Assembly: GCF_041320665.1 (NCBI RefSeq)
Contig: NZ_CP166730.1
Span: forward strand, 2,294,001-2,358,000
DNA length: 64,000 nucleotides
Source: Comamonas sp. GB3 AK4-5
GTDB lineage: Bacteria > Pseudomonadota > Gammaproteobacteria > Burkholderiales > Burkholderiaceae_C
Direction of reading: 5' to 3'
The notes under the pieces were generated by a model that was not told where the DNA came from, made no database searches, and saw nothing but the letters and a program-made list of their open reading frames with translations. A program made the translations under genes and the position numbers. The first letter of the stretch is position 1; each line of letters starts with the position of its first letter. Positions 33,301-42,870 of the stretch are shown piece by piece.

Positions 33301-33573
33301 GACCACCTGGCCGGGCTGGGTGCTCAGCTGGCCGGTGACGGGGTCAATGCGGAATTCCGGCGTCAGCGAGTTGCCGCGCGTGGCGCTCTTGGTGGCGGTG
33401 CCGGAGGTGCCGGCAATCAGGCCCTTGGCGCCCCGGGTCAGGGTTTCGCCATAGCCGGCAGCAAAAGCGGCCAGGCCACCGGCCACGGCACCACCGCGCA
33501 GCAGCAGGCGGCGGCGGGCCACATCGGCGTCATTCGATTGCGCGGGTGTGGAGGGGATTTTTTTGTCAGTCAT
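30391..33573 (-). CDS. ttrA: Tetrathionate reductase subunit A (molybdopterin enzyme)
   Basis: A 1060-residue catalytic subunit. It has a Tat signal RRRLLLRG at 20-27, [4Fe-4S] Cys residues C96, C99, C103 and C159, and a likely Mo ligand Cys275 in GAYCGQ. The length and the TtrB/TtrC neighbours match tetrathionate reductase, which reduces tetrathionate to thiosulfate in the periplasm as an anaerobic respiration. Other DMSO-reductase-family thiosulfate/polysulfide enzymes are the alternative. It follows ttrC by 113 bp, the gap holding a B-type repeat. Confidence 0.88.
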   Translation of the reverse strand: MTDKKIPSTPAQSNDADVARRRLLLRGGAVAGGLAAFAAGYGETLTRGAKGLIAGTSGTATKSATRGNSLTPEFRIDPVTGQLSTQPGQVVSPSSCLGCWTQCGIRVRVDTEHNQILRVAGNPYHPLATTRHAPMDTPVREVYAMLGGDNGLEGRATSCARGSAMFEHQKAPHRVLGPLKRVGPRGSGQWKSITLEELVREICEGGDLFGEGHVEGLAAIRDVNTLIDADNPEYGPKANQLLVTDASNEGRTPLINRFAKQSFGTVNVANHGAYCGQTYRVGTAAALGNIPGMPHGKPDWKNSRFGLFIGTAPAQAGNPFQRMGRELSEARTRPEQTYKYVVVSPVLPTSSSLAAGDNNRWLPIKPATDLALAMGLIRWIIDNERYDKQFLTQPGPVAMAAAGEASWSNATHLLINEPKHPRYGQFLRGADIGLPMPEPVDEKTPAEDVYVVQLADGSLAPHTVDQAAELVVERAFTPIKAADAAEDPAPMALCSSFVKLRAEAHKQTLEEYSALCGVPVAEIEALAKEFTSHGKQAVANSHGGTMSGSGFYTAYAIAMLNNLIGNLNVKGGWVLDAGPFGPFGPGPRYNFAQFEGAVKPTGVALSRTRFPYEKTSEFKRKKEAGENPYPAKAPWYPAPGGLSSEMLAAGMLGYPYPVKAWINHMSNPVYAICGFENALVDAIKDPKKLPLFVSVDPFINETSALADYIVPDTVTYESWGIGAPWADVVAKSSTVRWPVVEAATAKTAEGKPVSFESFVFAVAKQLQLPGFGKNAMSTKEGEPLDLESSEDFYLRGMCNIAYQAGKPVPEASDDDIAITGLAKWMPALEARVKPEEVRRVAMVMSRGGRFDRVEDAWKDEHIKAAYKFPVQIWHEGLSKMRHSMTGERYSGCPTWYPTRFADGSDMRKLYPEQEWPLTMSSYKSNLMSSMSIAASRLRQVHPHNPISLHKVDAAKLGIANGDHIEVSTPGAKLQGVALVREGVAPGAIAIEYGYGHKQLGAVAHTVDGKPTHANPQHGNGVNLNRLGFTDPTRPAKDNTWIDWVSGAVVRQGLPVKVRKV

Positions 33574-33609
33574 GTGCAGCCCTTTCTGGGCGGGCACTGG
33601 CGGCTATTT

Positions 33610-33668
33610 TGTGATTTTGATAGCTGCCAGTGCGCTTGGGTATTGCGTGAAATGCCTATTTGGCTAGA
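33610..33668 (+). repeat. Family B repeat, copy 4, inside the ttr operon
   Basis: GATTTTGATAGCTGCCAGTG through GCCTATTTGGCTAG lies between ttrC and ttrA, antisense to the operon. Its end matches copy 3 in the thi operon. Confidence 0.5.
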
Positions 33669-33686
33669 TATGTGTGGAGCCGGGGC

Positions 33687-34727
33687 TCAGGCCGCGGTGG
33701 CGGCGGTGCGGGCCGGGAACAGCTCCAGTGCCCAGTTCGCCATGGCCACCAGGGCCACGCACAGGCCGGCCACACCCAGCATGCCCAGCAGGCCGTCGCC
33801 GCCCAGAGGCATGTGGTAGAGGTAGAGGCCAGCGCCGAATTTGGGCACGCCTTGCACGCCCATGAACAAGGCCCAGCGGAAGGCCCAGGCCGCAGCCGCC
33901 AGCCCCAGGCCCAGCACCAGGGTGAAGCCCTTGGCGCCCAGACGGTGCTTGCCACGCAGCAGCGCGCCCACCACCACGGCACCGAACAGGGCCGAGCCCA
34001 GCATGGTCATGCGCCAGACCGGGAAGTCATTCCACAGGCGCAGGGCGGCGTCGAAAGAGGGGTTGCCGCCGGCCAAGCCAGAGGCCGCCCAGATCAATGC
34101 CACGGCGACCAGTGCGGCCGCCAGCAGCAGGCCTACGCTGCGCAATGCCTGCAGCGCCGCCGCATCCAGGCGGTGCTTGGCGGGCAGAAAGCGCTCCAGC
34201 ACAAAAGTGGTGCCCACGGTGGCCAGCCAGCCGGTCAGCGCCAGGTTGACGGGCACCCACAGCGTGTTCCACAGCGGACGCGAGCGGATGACCATCAGCT
34301 CTGCACCGGTGTAGACGGTGATGGTCAGTGCCGACAGCACCAGCAGCGGGGCGATGGCGCGCATCCAGCCGGGCTTGCCCAGCCACCAACTGGCGATCAG
34401 CGCCAGGCTGAGCATGAGGAACACCGGCAGCAGCAGGGCGCCCACCGACATCCACGACCAGGAGGTGAAGTGGGCATAGAAATGCCAGAAGCGTGCGGGC
34501 TGGTGCAGGTCGGCCAGCAGCGACACCGGCGCGGCGATCACGCTCACGGTCAGCGTCAGCAGCACGGCGGGCAACAGGCGCTGGCGCAGGCTGCCGGGGG
34601 CGCCAAAGGCGCAGGCACTGGCCAGCAGCGCGGCGCCGGTGGCCACGCCGACGAGGAAGAAGTACTGCACGGCCCAAGGCAGCCAGGCGACTTCGTAGGC
34701 AGGGGTCAGGAGTTCAATGATTTGCAT
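33687..34727 (-). CDS. ttrC: Tetrathionate reductase subunit C (NrfD-family membrane anchor)
   Basis: A 346-residue integral membrane protein with about nine helices, starting MQIIELLTPAYEVAWLPWAV (NrfD-like) with AAGGAG before ATG 34727. It should anchor the TtrAB complex to the inner membrane and oxidise quinol. It lies 13 bp after ttrB. Confidence 0.9.
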   Translation of the reverse strand: MQIIELLTPAYEVAWLPWAVQYFFLVGVATGAALLASACAFGAPGSLRQRLLPAVLLTLTVSVIAAPVSLLADLHQPARFWHFYAHFTSWSWMSVGALLLPVFLMLSLALIASWWLGKPGWMRAIAPLLVLSALTITVYTGAELMVIRSRPLWNTLWVPVNLALTGWLATVGTTFVLERFLPAKHRLDAAALQALRSVGLLLAAALVAVALIWAASGLAGGNPSFDAALRLWNDFPVWRMTMLGSALFGAVVVGALLRGKHRLGAKGFTLVLGLGLAAAAWAFRWALFMGVQGVPKFGAGLYLYHMPLGGDGLLGMLGVAGLCVALVAMANWALELFPARTAATAA

Positions 34728-34740
34728 GAGGGGCTCCTTC

Positions 34741-35538
34741 TTAGTGTTCTGCGATCAAGCGCACGCTGGCCTGGCCATCGACGCCATGGACAAACTCATC
34801 GGGCAGGCCGATGTAGAACACGCGCGGTTCGGTCTTCATCTCGGGCTTGAGCACCTTGATCTCGTCCTGGTGCGCGGCCATGCGCTGGTTGATTTCGCTG
34901 TGCTGGTCGTTGAGGTCGCCAATCACGCGGGCGCCACCCACGCAGCTTTCCACGCAGGCCGGCAGCAGGCCGACTTCGAGGCGGTGCTCGCAGAAGGTGC
35001 ACTTGTCTGCGGTCTGGGTCTCGTGGTTGATAAAGCGCGCGTCATAAGGGCAGGCCTGGACGCAGTAGCCGCAGCCCACGCAGCGCTCGTTGTCCACCAG
35101 CACAATGCCGTCGGTGCGCTGGAACGTGGCCTGCACCGGGCACACGGGCACGCAGGGCGGCTCGTCGCAGTGGTTGCACAGCCGCGGCAGGCTGACCATG
35201 GCCGGGGCATTGCCCGGCTGGTCCACCTCGTACTGCAGCACCGTGGTACGGAACTGGCCAATGGGCGGCATGTTCTCGACCGAGCAGCTCACCGTGCAGG
35301 CCTGGCAGCCAATGCACTTGCGCATATCGACCAGCATGCCGAAGCGCTTGCCCTCCATGCCTGGGCGGCGTGTGGGCTGAAAGCCTGGGGCACCCGGCAT
35401 ACCGGCCTGGGCGGAACCTGCCAGGCCGAAAGTGGTGGCCAGTGCCACCAGCTCTTGCAGAAACGTCCGCTTGGTCTGCCCTGGGTTCTGCGTCAGGGGG
35501 AATGGGGTTTTATCTGCCATGGTTTGAAAATCCATCAT
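34741..35538 (-). CDS. ttrB: Tetrathionate reductase subunit B (iron-sulfur protein)
   Basis: A 265-residue electron-transfer subunit with four [4Fe-4S] Cys groups: CIGCQACTVSC, CNHCDEPPCVPVCP, CVGCGYCVQACP and CTFCEHR followed by CVESC. The N-terminus has a Tat-like stretch KRTFLQELVALATTFGLA, with Lys-Arg instead of Arg-Arg. Either ATG 35538 or ATG 35520 may start it; neither has a good ribosome site. If the FNR-like site at 35579-35592 sits at -41.5, the transcript begins near 35544, which favours ATG 35520. First gene of ttrBCA. Confidence 0.9.
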   Translation of the reverse strand: MMDFQTMADKTPFPLTQNPGQTKRTFLQELVALATTFGLAGSAQAGMPGAPGFQPTRRPGMEGKRFGMLVDMRKCIGCQACTVSCSVENMPPIGQFRTTVLQYEVDQPGNAPAMVSLPRLCNHCDEPPCVPVCPVQATFQRTDGIVLVDNERCVGCGYCVQACPYDARFINHETQTADKCTFCEHRLEVGLLPACVESCVGGARVIGDLNDQHSEINQRMAAHQDEIKVLKPEMKTEPRVFYIGLPDEFVHGVDGQASVRLIAEH

Positions 35539-35578
35539 CGTGTGAATGGGATTTTCAGTTTCATGTCAGTTAATGGGT

Positions 35579-35592
35579 TTGATATGAGTCAA
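35579..35592 (-). promoter_or_regulatory. FNR/ANR-like site upstream of ttrB
   Basis: TTGATATGAGTCAA matches TTGAT-N4-ATCAA with one change. It is centred about 45-65 bp before the possible ttrB starts, in an AT-rich promoter region (35590-35720). Activation under low oxygen fits a tetrathionate respiration operon. TtrS/TtrR sensor genes are not in the window. Confidence 0.55.
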
Positions 35593-35904
35593 GAGATGCA
35601 AGTTATTGATTTGTATTGAAATAATAAAAAACCTTTTATTTTTAAAATAAAGTATTAAGAAAGTATTAAATACATGTTTTCGGGGTGCTTAAATCCCAGT
35701 TAAATCATTTGGTATCGCTATTCCATAAATGAATAGCGAATATAGCGGACAAATGGAATGCGCGCAAAAAAGCCGCTGGACCTGGACGGTGCAGCGGCGG
35801 GGCGGGGTCTGGGGGAGTAGGGCAGGGTGCAGAAGCTGGGGCTGGCACCTCAGCTCTGCATGGTGGGTGCATGCGCGGTGTGCCAACGGGGAGGGTTGGG
35901 ATGG

Positions 35905-36389
35905 CACGCAACCCCAATCAGGTCCTGAAGCAGCAAAGCCGACGCAGCCCATATCAGGGCTGCCGCGCAAGGGGTCGCCCCGCCGCGCTGGTGTCGTCTC
36001 CTGCCCGCGAGCGCAGCGCTGCGAGAGGATGAGCGTGATGCTCCCAGGGGGCGCTTGCATATCCCCCAGCCTCAATCAGGCCCTGGTGCATAAAACCGGC
36101 GCAGCCCAGTCCAGAGACACCGCGCAAGGGCCGCCCCGCAGCGCTGGTGTTGTCCCCCTGCCCGCGAGCGCAGCGAGCGAAGAGCGGGAGAAGGTGGCAT
36201 GACGTGCCCACGGGAGGGCTTGTACATCGCCCAGCCCCCATCAAGCCCCAGCGCATAAAACCGGCGCGCCCCAGCCCAGAGACACCGCGCAAGGGCCGCC
36301 CCGCAGCGCCGGTGTTGTCCCCCTGCCCGCGAGCGCAGCGAGCGAAGAGCGGGGGGAAGGCGCCGTAGGCGACTCAGGGGGGGTGTCCT
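35905..36389 (-). repeat. Array of three family A repeat units downstream of map
   Basis: Three units of about 150-160 bp follow one another (about 35905-36055, 36066-36215, 36228-36389), in the leftward sense behind the map stop codon. Each carries a CGCGCAAGG(G)GCCGCCCCGC-like core, a CTGCCCGCGAGCGCAGCG segment and, in units 2 and 3, a tail with CATAAAACCGGCGC. The last begins GACACCCCCCCTGAGTCGCC in the leftward sense. The whole 35540-36392 interval has no gene. Confidence 0.85.
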
Positions 36390-36392
36390 ATT

Positions 36393-37205
36393 TCAAGTGC
36401 GGATGGCAGTGATGAAGCCGGGCGGCGTGGGCGAGCCATCGGACCAGGTCAGCACGTCATAGCCCGTCTTGGTGACGGCCAGCATCAGCTCCCATTGCGC
36501 GGTCAGGCTGCGGTCCTTGGTGACCACGGTCCAGCCATCAGGCATGGCCTTGATGTCGCGCTTGCCCAGGTTGAGCATGGGCTCGATGGTGAAGACCATG
36601 CCTTCTTCCAGCACCACGCCGGTGCCGGGGCGGCCGTAGTGCAGCACCTGGGGTTCGTCGTGGAAGACCTGGCCAATGCCGTGGCCGCAGTACTCACGCA
36701 CCACCGACAGATTGTGGCCTTCGGCAAAGCTCTGGATGGCGTGGCCGATATCGCCCAGCGTGGCGCCGGGCTTGACCTGCTGAATGCCTTTCCACATGGC
36801 ATCAAACGTGAGCTGGCACAGGCGCTTGGCCGCGATCGAGCCCTCGCCGATGATGAACATGCGGCTGTTGTCGCCAAACCAGCCGTCTTCGGTGATCACC
36901 GTCACGTCCACGTTGACGATGTCGCCTTTTTTCAGCGGTTTGTCATTGGGGATGCCGTGGCAGACCACATGGTTGACCGAGGTGCAGACATAGGCCGGGT
37001 AGGGCGTCATGCCTGGAGGCTGGTAGCCCAGGCAGGCCGTCTTGGTGCCTTGCTGTGCCATGCGCTCTGCGCACAGATCGTCGATTTGCTGGGTGGTGAT
37101 GCCGGGCTGGATATGGGGGGTGATGTAGTCCAGCACGTCCGAAGCAAAGCGGCCTGCGATGCGCATGCGCTCAATGTCTTCGGGGGTCTTCAAGGTGATG
37201 CTCAT
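36393..37205 (-). CDS. map: Type I methionine aminopeptidase
   Basis: A 270-residue metallopeptidase that removes initiator Met from new proteins. The metal and catalytic residues are in NVDVTVITEDGWFGDNSRMF (two Asp), GHGIGQVFHDEPQVLHYG (His), MVFTIEPML (Glu) and the final SLTAQWELML (Glu), as in E. coli Map; VCHGIP supplies the catalytic His. ATG 37205 begins MSITLKTPEDIERMRIAGR. A repeat array follows the stop. Confidence 0.95.
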   Translation of the reverse strand: MSITLKTPEDIERMRIAGRFASDVLDYITPHIQPGITTQQIDDLCAERMAQQGTKTACLGYQPPGMTPYPAYVCTSVNHVVCHGIPNDKPLKKGDIVNVDVTVITEDGWFGDNSRMFIIGEGSIAAKRLCQLTFDAMWKGIQQVKPGATLGDIGHAIQSFAEGHNLSVVREYCGHGIGQVFHDEPQVLHYGRPGTGVVLEEGMVFTIEPMLNLGKRDIKAMPDGWTVVTKDRSLTAQWELMLAVTKTGYDVLTWSDGSPTPPGFITAIRT

Positions 37206-37454
37206 GCAGGGAATTATCCCATCGCAGGCTTGGGCATGCTGCGGGCGGCGTCTTTGCAGGTGCTGGCATGCTTGGCTCTCCCTGCTTTAGGCATTGGCGG
37301 GGCACCGAAGTGGGCGTAAATAGGCGTTAAGCCTCGGGTTAGCCCCAGGCGCGGTAAAATCGGAGGCTCACCGATTCAGCGCCCTGGCCCAGCCCTCATC
37401 TGCAGGGCCTGACCATGGCGCTTTTCACCAGCCTTCACATAAACAGGCCGCCAC

Positions 37455-40400
37455 GTGACCTTGCATTTGACACAGTTTGAGGGTGGAAACGCCCTGAGCT
37501 CGTTCCGCGCCCAACAGCTTCTGACCGACCTGGTCGCCATCCACCCCAAGATCACCGGCATTGCCGCACGGTTTGTCCACCTGGTGGCCACAGAGGGACT
37601 TCCTGTGCCCGCATTGCAAGAGCGCCTGTCGGCGCTCTTGACTTATGGCGACCCTTACGAAGGTGCGAACGAGGGCCTGGCCTTTGTCGTCACCCCGCGC
37701 ATGGGCACCATCTCGCCCTGGGCCTCCAAGGCCACGGACATTGCCCGCAACTGCGGTCTTTCCGTGTTCCGCGTGGAGCGCATCACCGAGTACCGCGTGG
37801 GCCTCAAATCCGGCCTGCTGGGCGGCACGCCCGAGCTGACGGCCGAGCAGACCGCGCAAATCGCCGCGCTGCTGCACGACCGCATGACCGAGTCGGTGTT
37901 TGCCACGCGCGCCGAAGCCGAGACCCTGTTCTCCACCCTGCAAGCCCAGCCCATGGAGTTTGTGGACGTGCTGGGTGGCGGCAGCGCCGCGCTGGAAAAA
38001 GCCAACAAGCAATGGGGCCTGGCCCTGGCCGAAGACGAGATCGAGTACCTCGAAAACGCCTTCAAGGGCCTCAAGCGCAACCCCACCGATGTGGAGCTGA
38101 TGATGTTCGCCCAGGCGAACTCCGAGCATTGCCGCCACAAGATCTTCAACGCCAACTTCACCATCGATGGTGTGGCGCAAGACAAATCGCTGTTCGGCAT
38201 GATCCGCAACACCGAGGCCGTCTCGCCCCAGCACACGGTGGTGGCGTATTCGGACAATGCCTCCATCATGGAAGGCCATGAGGTCGAGCGGTTCACCGCC
38301 AGATTTGATGGCAAACAGGCCTCTGACGCAGATACAGCCAGTGCACCCAGCTACCAAAAGCTGAGCGCTACCAGCCATGTGCTGATGAAGGTGGAAACGC
38401 ACAACCACCCCACGGCCATCTCGCCCTTCCCCGGTGCATCCACCGGCGCCGGCGGTGAAATCCGTGATGAAGGCGCCACCGGCCGAGGCTCCAAGCCCAA
38501 GGCAGGCCTGACGGGCTTCACCGTCTCCAAGCTCTGGGGCAGCGAAGTGGGCAAGCCTGAGCACATTGCCAGCCCGCTGCAAATCATGATTGAAGGCCCT
38601 CTGGGTGGTGCAGCCTTCAACAACGAATTCGGCCGTCCCAATCTGACCGGCTACTTCCGTGAGTACGAGCAGCAAGTCGGTGACATCACCCGCGGCTACC
38701 ACAAGCCCATCATGATTGCCGGCGGCCTGGGCGTGATCGATGCCGGCCAGACCCAGAAGATTCTGTTCCCTGCAGGCACGCTGCTGATCCAGCTGGGTGG
38801 CCCCGGCATGCGCATCGGCATGGGCGGTGGTGCAGCCAGCTCCATGGCCAGCGGCACGAATGCGGCCGAGCTGGACTTTGACTCGGTGCAACGCGGCAAC
38901 CCCGAGATCGAGCGCCGTGCGCAAGAGGTCATCAACCACTGCTGGCAGCAGGGTGATAAGAACCCGATTCTGGCCATCCACGACGTGGGTGCCGGCGGCC
39001 TGTCCAACGCCTTCCCCGAGTTGACCAATGACGCCGGCCGTGGCGCCCGTTTTGACCTGCGCGCTGTGAATCTGGAGGAATCCGGCCTGGCGCCCAAGGA
39101 AATCTGGTCCAACGAATCGCAAGAGCGCTATGTGCTGGCGATTGCGCCCGAATCGCTGCCCGAGTTCACCGCTTTCTGCGAGCGCGAGCGCTGCCCGTTT
39201 GCCGTGATCGGCACGGCCACCGAAGAGCGCCAGCTGGTGCTGGACGACACGGCCGTGGAATCTGGCGAGCAGAAGCTGCCCGTGAACATGCCCATGGACG
39301 TGCTGCTGGGCAAGCCGCCCAAGATGGTCAAGAACGTGAGCACGGTGGAGCGTGCGCTGCCCGCCATCGACCTGACCGGCGTGCCGCTGGAAAAGGCCGT
39401 GATTGAGGTCTTGGCTCATCCGACTGTTGCCTCCAAGCGCTTCCTCATCACCATCGGCGACCGCGCCGTGGGTGGCCTGACCCACCGCGACCAGATGGTG
39501 GGCCCCTGGCAGGTTCCCGTGGCCGACGTGGCCGTGACCCTGGCTGACTACCAGGGCTTCAAGGGCGAAGCCATGGCCATGGGCGAGCGCACACCGCTGG
39601 CCGCCATCAACGCACCCGCCTCGGGCCGCATGGCCGTGGCCGAGGCCATCACCAATATGCTGGCCGCGCCCATCGCGCTGTCCAAGGTGAAGATGTCTGC
39701 CAACTGGATGGCCGCCTGCGGCGAAGCAGGCGAAGACGCCGCGCTGTACGCCACCGTGAAGGCCGTGGGCATGGAGCTGTGCCCGGCTTTGAACATTTCC
39801 ATCCCCGTGGGCAAGGACTCTTTGTCCATGCGCACGCAATGGACTGCGAACGGCCAGACCAAGAAGGTGACTTCGCCGGTCAGCCTGATCATCACGGGCT
39901 TTGCATCCATTGACGATGTGCGCACCACGCTGACCCCACAGCTGGACGCCACGGAAGAAGACACCACCCTGGTGCTGGTCGATCTGTCGCGCGGCAAGAT
40001 GCGCATGGGCGGCTCCATCCTGGGTCAGGTGCTGAACCAGGCCGGCAATGAAACGCCGGATTTGGACGATGCCAAGGACTTGATCGCCCTGGTGGACGCC
40101 GTGAACGCCTTGCGTGCCAAGGAGCAGATCCTGGCCTACCACGACCGTGGCGATGGCGGCCTGCTGGCCACCGTGGCCGAGATGGCCTTTGCCGGCCATG
40201 TGGGCGTGGCCCTGAATGTGGACATGCTGATCACCGAGGGTGATGGCATCAGCGACAGCCGCATGGACAGCGGCGAAGGCAAGAACTGGGGCGGCCAGGT
40301 TTCCGGCCGCCGCGAAGACCTGACGCTGCGCGCCCTGTTCAACGAAGAGCTAGGTGCCGTGCTGCAGATCAAGACGGCCGACCGCGCCGCCGTGCTGCAA

Positions 40401-41489
40401 ACCCTGCGCGAACATGGCCTGGCCACCTGCAGCCATATTGTGGGCAAGACCCGTCCCGCATCCTCGCCCGTGGATATGGGCAAGGGTGAGCTGCAGGTCT
40501 GGCGCGATGCCAAAAAGGTGTTCGGTGCCACGCTTTCCGACCTGCACCAGGTCTGGGATGCCGTGAGCTGGAAGATCGCCCAGCAGCGCGACAACCCCGT
40601 CTGCGCCGACAGCGAACATGCCAGCGTGGGCGTGCCCAGCGATCCCGGCATGCATGTGCAGCTGACGTTCGATCCGCAAGAGAACGTGGCTGCGCCTTTC
40701 CTGAACCTGCAGGCCAAGCCTCGCGTGGCCGTGCTGCGGGAGCAGGGCGTGAACTCACATGTGGAAATGGCTTACGCCTTCACCGAAGCCGGTTTTGAGG
40801 CCGTGGACGTGCACATGACCGACCTGCAGACCGGCCGTGCACAGCTCAAGGACTTTGCCGGTGTGGTGGCCTGCGGCGGCTTCAGCTATGGCGACACCCT
40901 GGGTGCCGGCATTGGCTGGGCGCGCTCCATCACCTTCAACGATAGGCTGTCCGAGCAGTTCCAGCAGTTCTTTGGCCGTACCGATACCTTTGGCCTGGGC
41001 GTGTGCAACGGCTGCCAGATGTTTGCCGAGCTGGCCGACATCATCCCCGGTGCCCAGGACTGGCCGCGCTTTACGCAAAACCAGAGCAACCGCTTTGAAG
41101 CGCGTCTGAGCATGGTGGAAGTGCTGGACTCGCCCAGCCTGTTCCTGCAAGGCATGGCCGGCTCGCGCCTGCCCATCGCCGTGGCGCACGGCGAGGGTTA
41201 TGCCAACTTCAAGTTCCGTGGCAATGCAGACCAGGTGATTGGTGCCATGCGCTATGTGGACAACCTGGGTCAGGCCACCGAGCAGTACCCCTTCAACCCC
41301 AACGGCTCGGCCGGTGGCTTGACCGCAGTGACCACGGCCGACGGCCGCTTCACCGCCATGATGCCCCACCCCGAGCGCGTGTTCCGCAACGTGCAAATGA
41401 GCTGGGTGGATTACGCCAAGGTGGGTGGCAAGTCCGAACTCAGCCCCTGGATGCGCGTGTGGCGCAATGCGCGCAAGTGGTTGGGTTGA
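37455..41489 (+). CDS. purL: Phosphoribosylformylglycinamidine synthase (single-chain PurL)
   Basis: A 1344-residue purine biosynthesis enzyme converting FGAR and glutamine to FGAM. It starts with GTG 37455 ([20 protein letters not shown]). The synthetase core includes [20 protein letters not shown] and [16 protein letters not shown]. The C-terminal glutaminase has [16 protein letters not shown] (nucleophile Cys), AHGEGYANF and [11 protein letters not shown] poorly conserved loop at residues ~284-302 is encoded by a B-type repeat kept in frame. It ends at a strong terminator; no other pur gene is near. Confidence 0.96.
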   Translation: MTLHLTQFEGGNALSSFRAQQLLTDLVAIHPKITGIAARFVHLVATEGLPVPALQERLSALLTYGDPYEGANEGLAFVVTPRMGTISPWASKATDIARNCGLSVFRVERITEYRVGLKSGLLGGTPELTAEQTAQIAALLHDRMTESVFATRAEAETLFSTLQAQPMEFVDVLGGGSAALEKANKQWGLALAEDEIEYLENAFKGLKRNPTDVELMMFAQANSEHCRHKIFNANFTIDGVAQDKSLFGMIRNTEAVSPQHTVVAYSDNASIMEGHEVERFTARFDGKQASDADTASAPSYQKLSATSHVLMKVETHNHPTAISPFPGASTGAGGEIRDEGATGRGSKPKAGLTGFTVSKLWGSEVGKPEHIASPLQIMIEGPLGGAAFNNEFGRPNLTGYFREYEQQVGDITRGYHKPIMIAGGLGVIDAGQTQKILFPAGTLLIQLGGPGMRIGMGGGAASSMASGTNAAELDFDSVQRGNPEIERRAQEVINHCWQQGDKNPILAIHDVGAGGLSNAFPELTNDAGRGARFDLRAVNLEESGLAPKEIWSNESQERYVLAIAPESLPEFTAFCERERCPFAVIGTATEERQLVLDDTAVESGEQKLPVNMPMDVLLGKPPKMVKNVSTVERALPAIDLTGVPLEKAVIEVLAHPTVASKRFLITIGDRAVGGLTHRDQMVGPWQVPVADVAVTLADYQGFKGEAMAMGERTPLAAINAPASGRMAVAEAITNMLAAPIALSKVKMSANWMAACGEAGEDAALYATVKAVGMELCPALNISIPVGKDSLSMRTQWTANGQTKKVTSPVSLIITGFASIDDVRTTLTPQLDATEEDTTLVLVDLSRGKMRMGGSILGQVLNQAGNETPDLDDAKDLIALVDAVNALRAKEQILAYHDRGDGGLLATVAEMAFAGHVGVALNVDMLITEGDGISDSRMDSGEGKNWGGQVSGRREDLTLRALFNEELGAVLQIKTADRAAVLQTLREHGLATCSHIVGKTRPASSPVDMGKGELQVWRDAKKVFGATLSDLHQVWDAVSWKIAQQRDNPVCADSEHASVGVPSDPGMHVQLTFDPQENVAAPFLNLQAKPRVAVLREQGVNSHVEMAYAFTEAGFEAVDVHMTDLQTGRAQLKDFAGVVACGGFSYGDTLGAGIGWARSITFNDRLSEQFQQFFGRTDTFGLGVCNGCQMFAELADIIPGAQDWPRFTQNQSNRFEARLSMVEVLDSPSLFLQGMAGSRLPIAVAHGEGYANFKFRGNADQVIGAMRYVDNLGQATEQYPFNPNGSAGGLTAVTTADGRFTAMMPHPERVFRNVQMSWVDYAKVGGKSELSPWMRVWRNARKWLG
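38302..38362 (-). repeat. Family B repeat inserted in frame within purL
   Basis: Read leftward, TTTTGGTAGCTGGGTGCACT through AGAGGCCTGTTTGCCATC has the same ends and spacing as the intergenic B copies. It encodes about 20 residues ([20 protein letters not shown]) between the conserved GHEVERF and [12 protein letters not shown] segments. Confidence 0.5.
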
Positions 41490-41505
41490 TCTTGGCTGCT
41501 TGAAT

Positions 41506-41541
41506 AAAAAGCCCCACAGTGGAAGCGCTGCGGGGCTTTTT
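41506..41541. terminator. purL terminator
   Basis: AAAAAGCCCCACAG and CTGCGGGGCTTTTT form a stem of about 13 bp with one mismatch. The following 41542-41892 stretch holds no gene that I can support, only an AT-richer promoter-like end. Confidence 0.9.
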
Positions 41542-41892
41542 CATGGGCCTGCTTGGCGTTTTCTCAGCCTGGAGGTGCAGCGCGTTGATACCATTCGCAG
41601 ATCCACTTCCAACTACAGAGAGGTAGGTCGCGCGGGGTGCAGCAATTTCGGCTTCTTGGCAGAGTATTCCCAGCCCTTGGCCGACCTGGGTGCAACGGCG
41701 GCAACAATCTTTCCTCTGGACCCTACCAGCTGCGTCTTCAAGTTGCTGCGGCGCCCAAGACCGCTCGCGGTCGGGGCAAGGCGGTAGTGGTGAGCGTAGA
41801 TATAGAGTGAAATCGGCGGCCAGCGCTTTTCTGTCATGCGCCAGTTGCTCACTTTTTGATATTTTGAAGAACAAAAATAGAGGGCTCGCGGT

Positions 41893-42870
41893 ATGAGCGA
41901 TATCCAATTATTTCGCTTGAAAGACGGCATAGCGACCGAGCTGCAGGGCGAGGTCTCCGGTCTGGAACGGCCGCTGCAGCGCTTGATTGAAACCAATCTG
42001 GAGGCGCTGCTGGGCATACGCTTTCTGGCCACCGAGTACGGCACGGGCAAGACCCATGGCGGGCGCATGGACACGTTGGGCATAGACGAAAACCACTGTC
42101 CGGTCATTATTGAATACAAGCGCTCCGTGGGCGAGAACGTGATCAACCAGGGCTTGTATTACCTGGATTGGTTGCTGGACCACAAGGCCGAGTTTGAGTT
42201 GCTGGTACTCAGAAAATTGGGCTCCACTGCGGCCGATGCCATTGACTGGAGCGCGCCGCGCCTAGTGTGTATTGCGGCGGATTTCACCAAGTACGACGGC
42301 CATGCGGTGCAGCAGATTCAGCGCAATATCGAGCTGATGCGCTACCGCCGCTTTGGCGAGGATTTGCTGCTGCTGGAGTTGACCCATGCTTACAGCCCCG
42401 AGCCGCCAGCGGCGGGGCGCCGCACAGAGCGCATGGCGGCCGAGTTTGTTGCATTGTCTGGCGGCGCAGGCACTAGCGTAGTAGCGCAGCCAGTGCGCGC
42501 CACGGGGCCAGACAAAAGCTATGCTGAAGTGGTGCAAACCATGGCGCCGCCTTTGCTGGATGTGCTGGAGTCGCTGGAGCAATATGTGCTGTCTCTGGGC
42601 GACGATGTGCAGCGCAAAGAACTCAGGCTGTATACGGCGTTCAAACGCATTCGCAACTTTGCCTCGGTGGTGGCACAAAAGTCTCGAGTTCTGCTGTATC
42701 TGCATCTGGATCCGCAGCAGCACTTCCCCGTGATTCAGGCTGTTTTACCGCAGGCGCGAGATATGTCGGCGATAGGGCATTGGGGCACGGGCGATATTGA
42801 AGTGCCGTTGACATCGCTAGTCGATCTGGAAGCAGCCAAGACTTTTATCGAACAGGCTTATCTGCGCTGA
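41893..42870 (+). CDS. DUF91/NucS-like nuclease-domain protein with DUF5655-type C-terminus
   Basis: A 325-residue protein. Residues ~30-130 carry a PD-(D/E)xK pattern: GGRMDTLGIDENHCPVIIEYKR, with D60, E74 and K76 as likely catalytic residues, then VINQGLYYLDWLLDH. The C-terminal ~100 residues (LYTAFKRIRNFASVVAQKSR onward) match the DUF5655 style, ending IGHWGTGDIEVPL and a helix. Such proteins are predicted nucleases of unknown target, sometimes found near restriction or defence genes. Here it is a single gene beside a decayed DUF808 gene. Confidence 0.75.
   Translation: MSDIQLFRLKDGIATELQGEVSGLERPLQRLIETNLEALLGIRFLATEYGTGKTHGGRMDTLGIDENHCPVIIEYKRSVGENVINQGLYYLDWLLDHKAEFELLVLRKLGSTAADAIDWSAPRLVCIAADFTKYDGHAVQQIQRNIELMRYRRFGEDLLLLELTHAYSPEPPAAGRRTERMAAEFVALSGGAGTSVVAQPVRATGPDKSYAEVVQTMAPPLLDVLESLEQYVLSLGDDVQRKELRLYTAFKRIRNFASVVAQKSRVLLYLHLDPQQHFPVIQAVLPQARDMSAIGHWGTGDIEVPLTSLVDLEAAKTFIEQAYLR

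Noticed and set aside
31582..33819. Rightward open frame of ~745 codons opposite ttrA
   Set aside because: Shadow of ttrA; Gly/His/Ala-rich with no family motif.
37425..40199. Antisense open frame of more than 900 codons opposite purL
   Set aside because: No recognisable domains, unnatural composition, and PurL is certain on the other strand.
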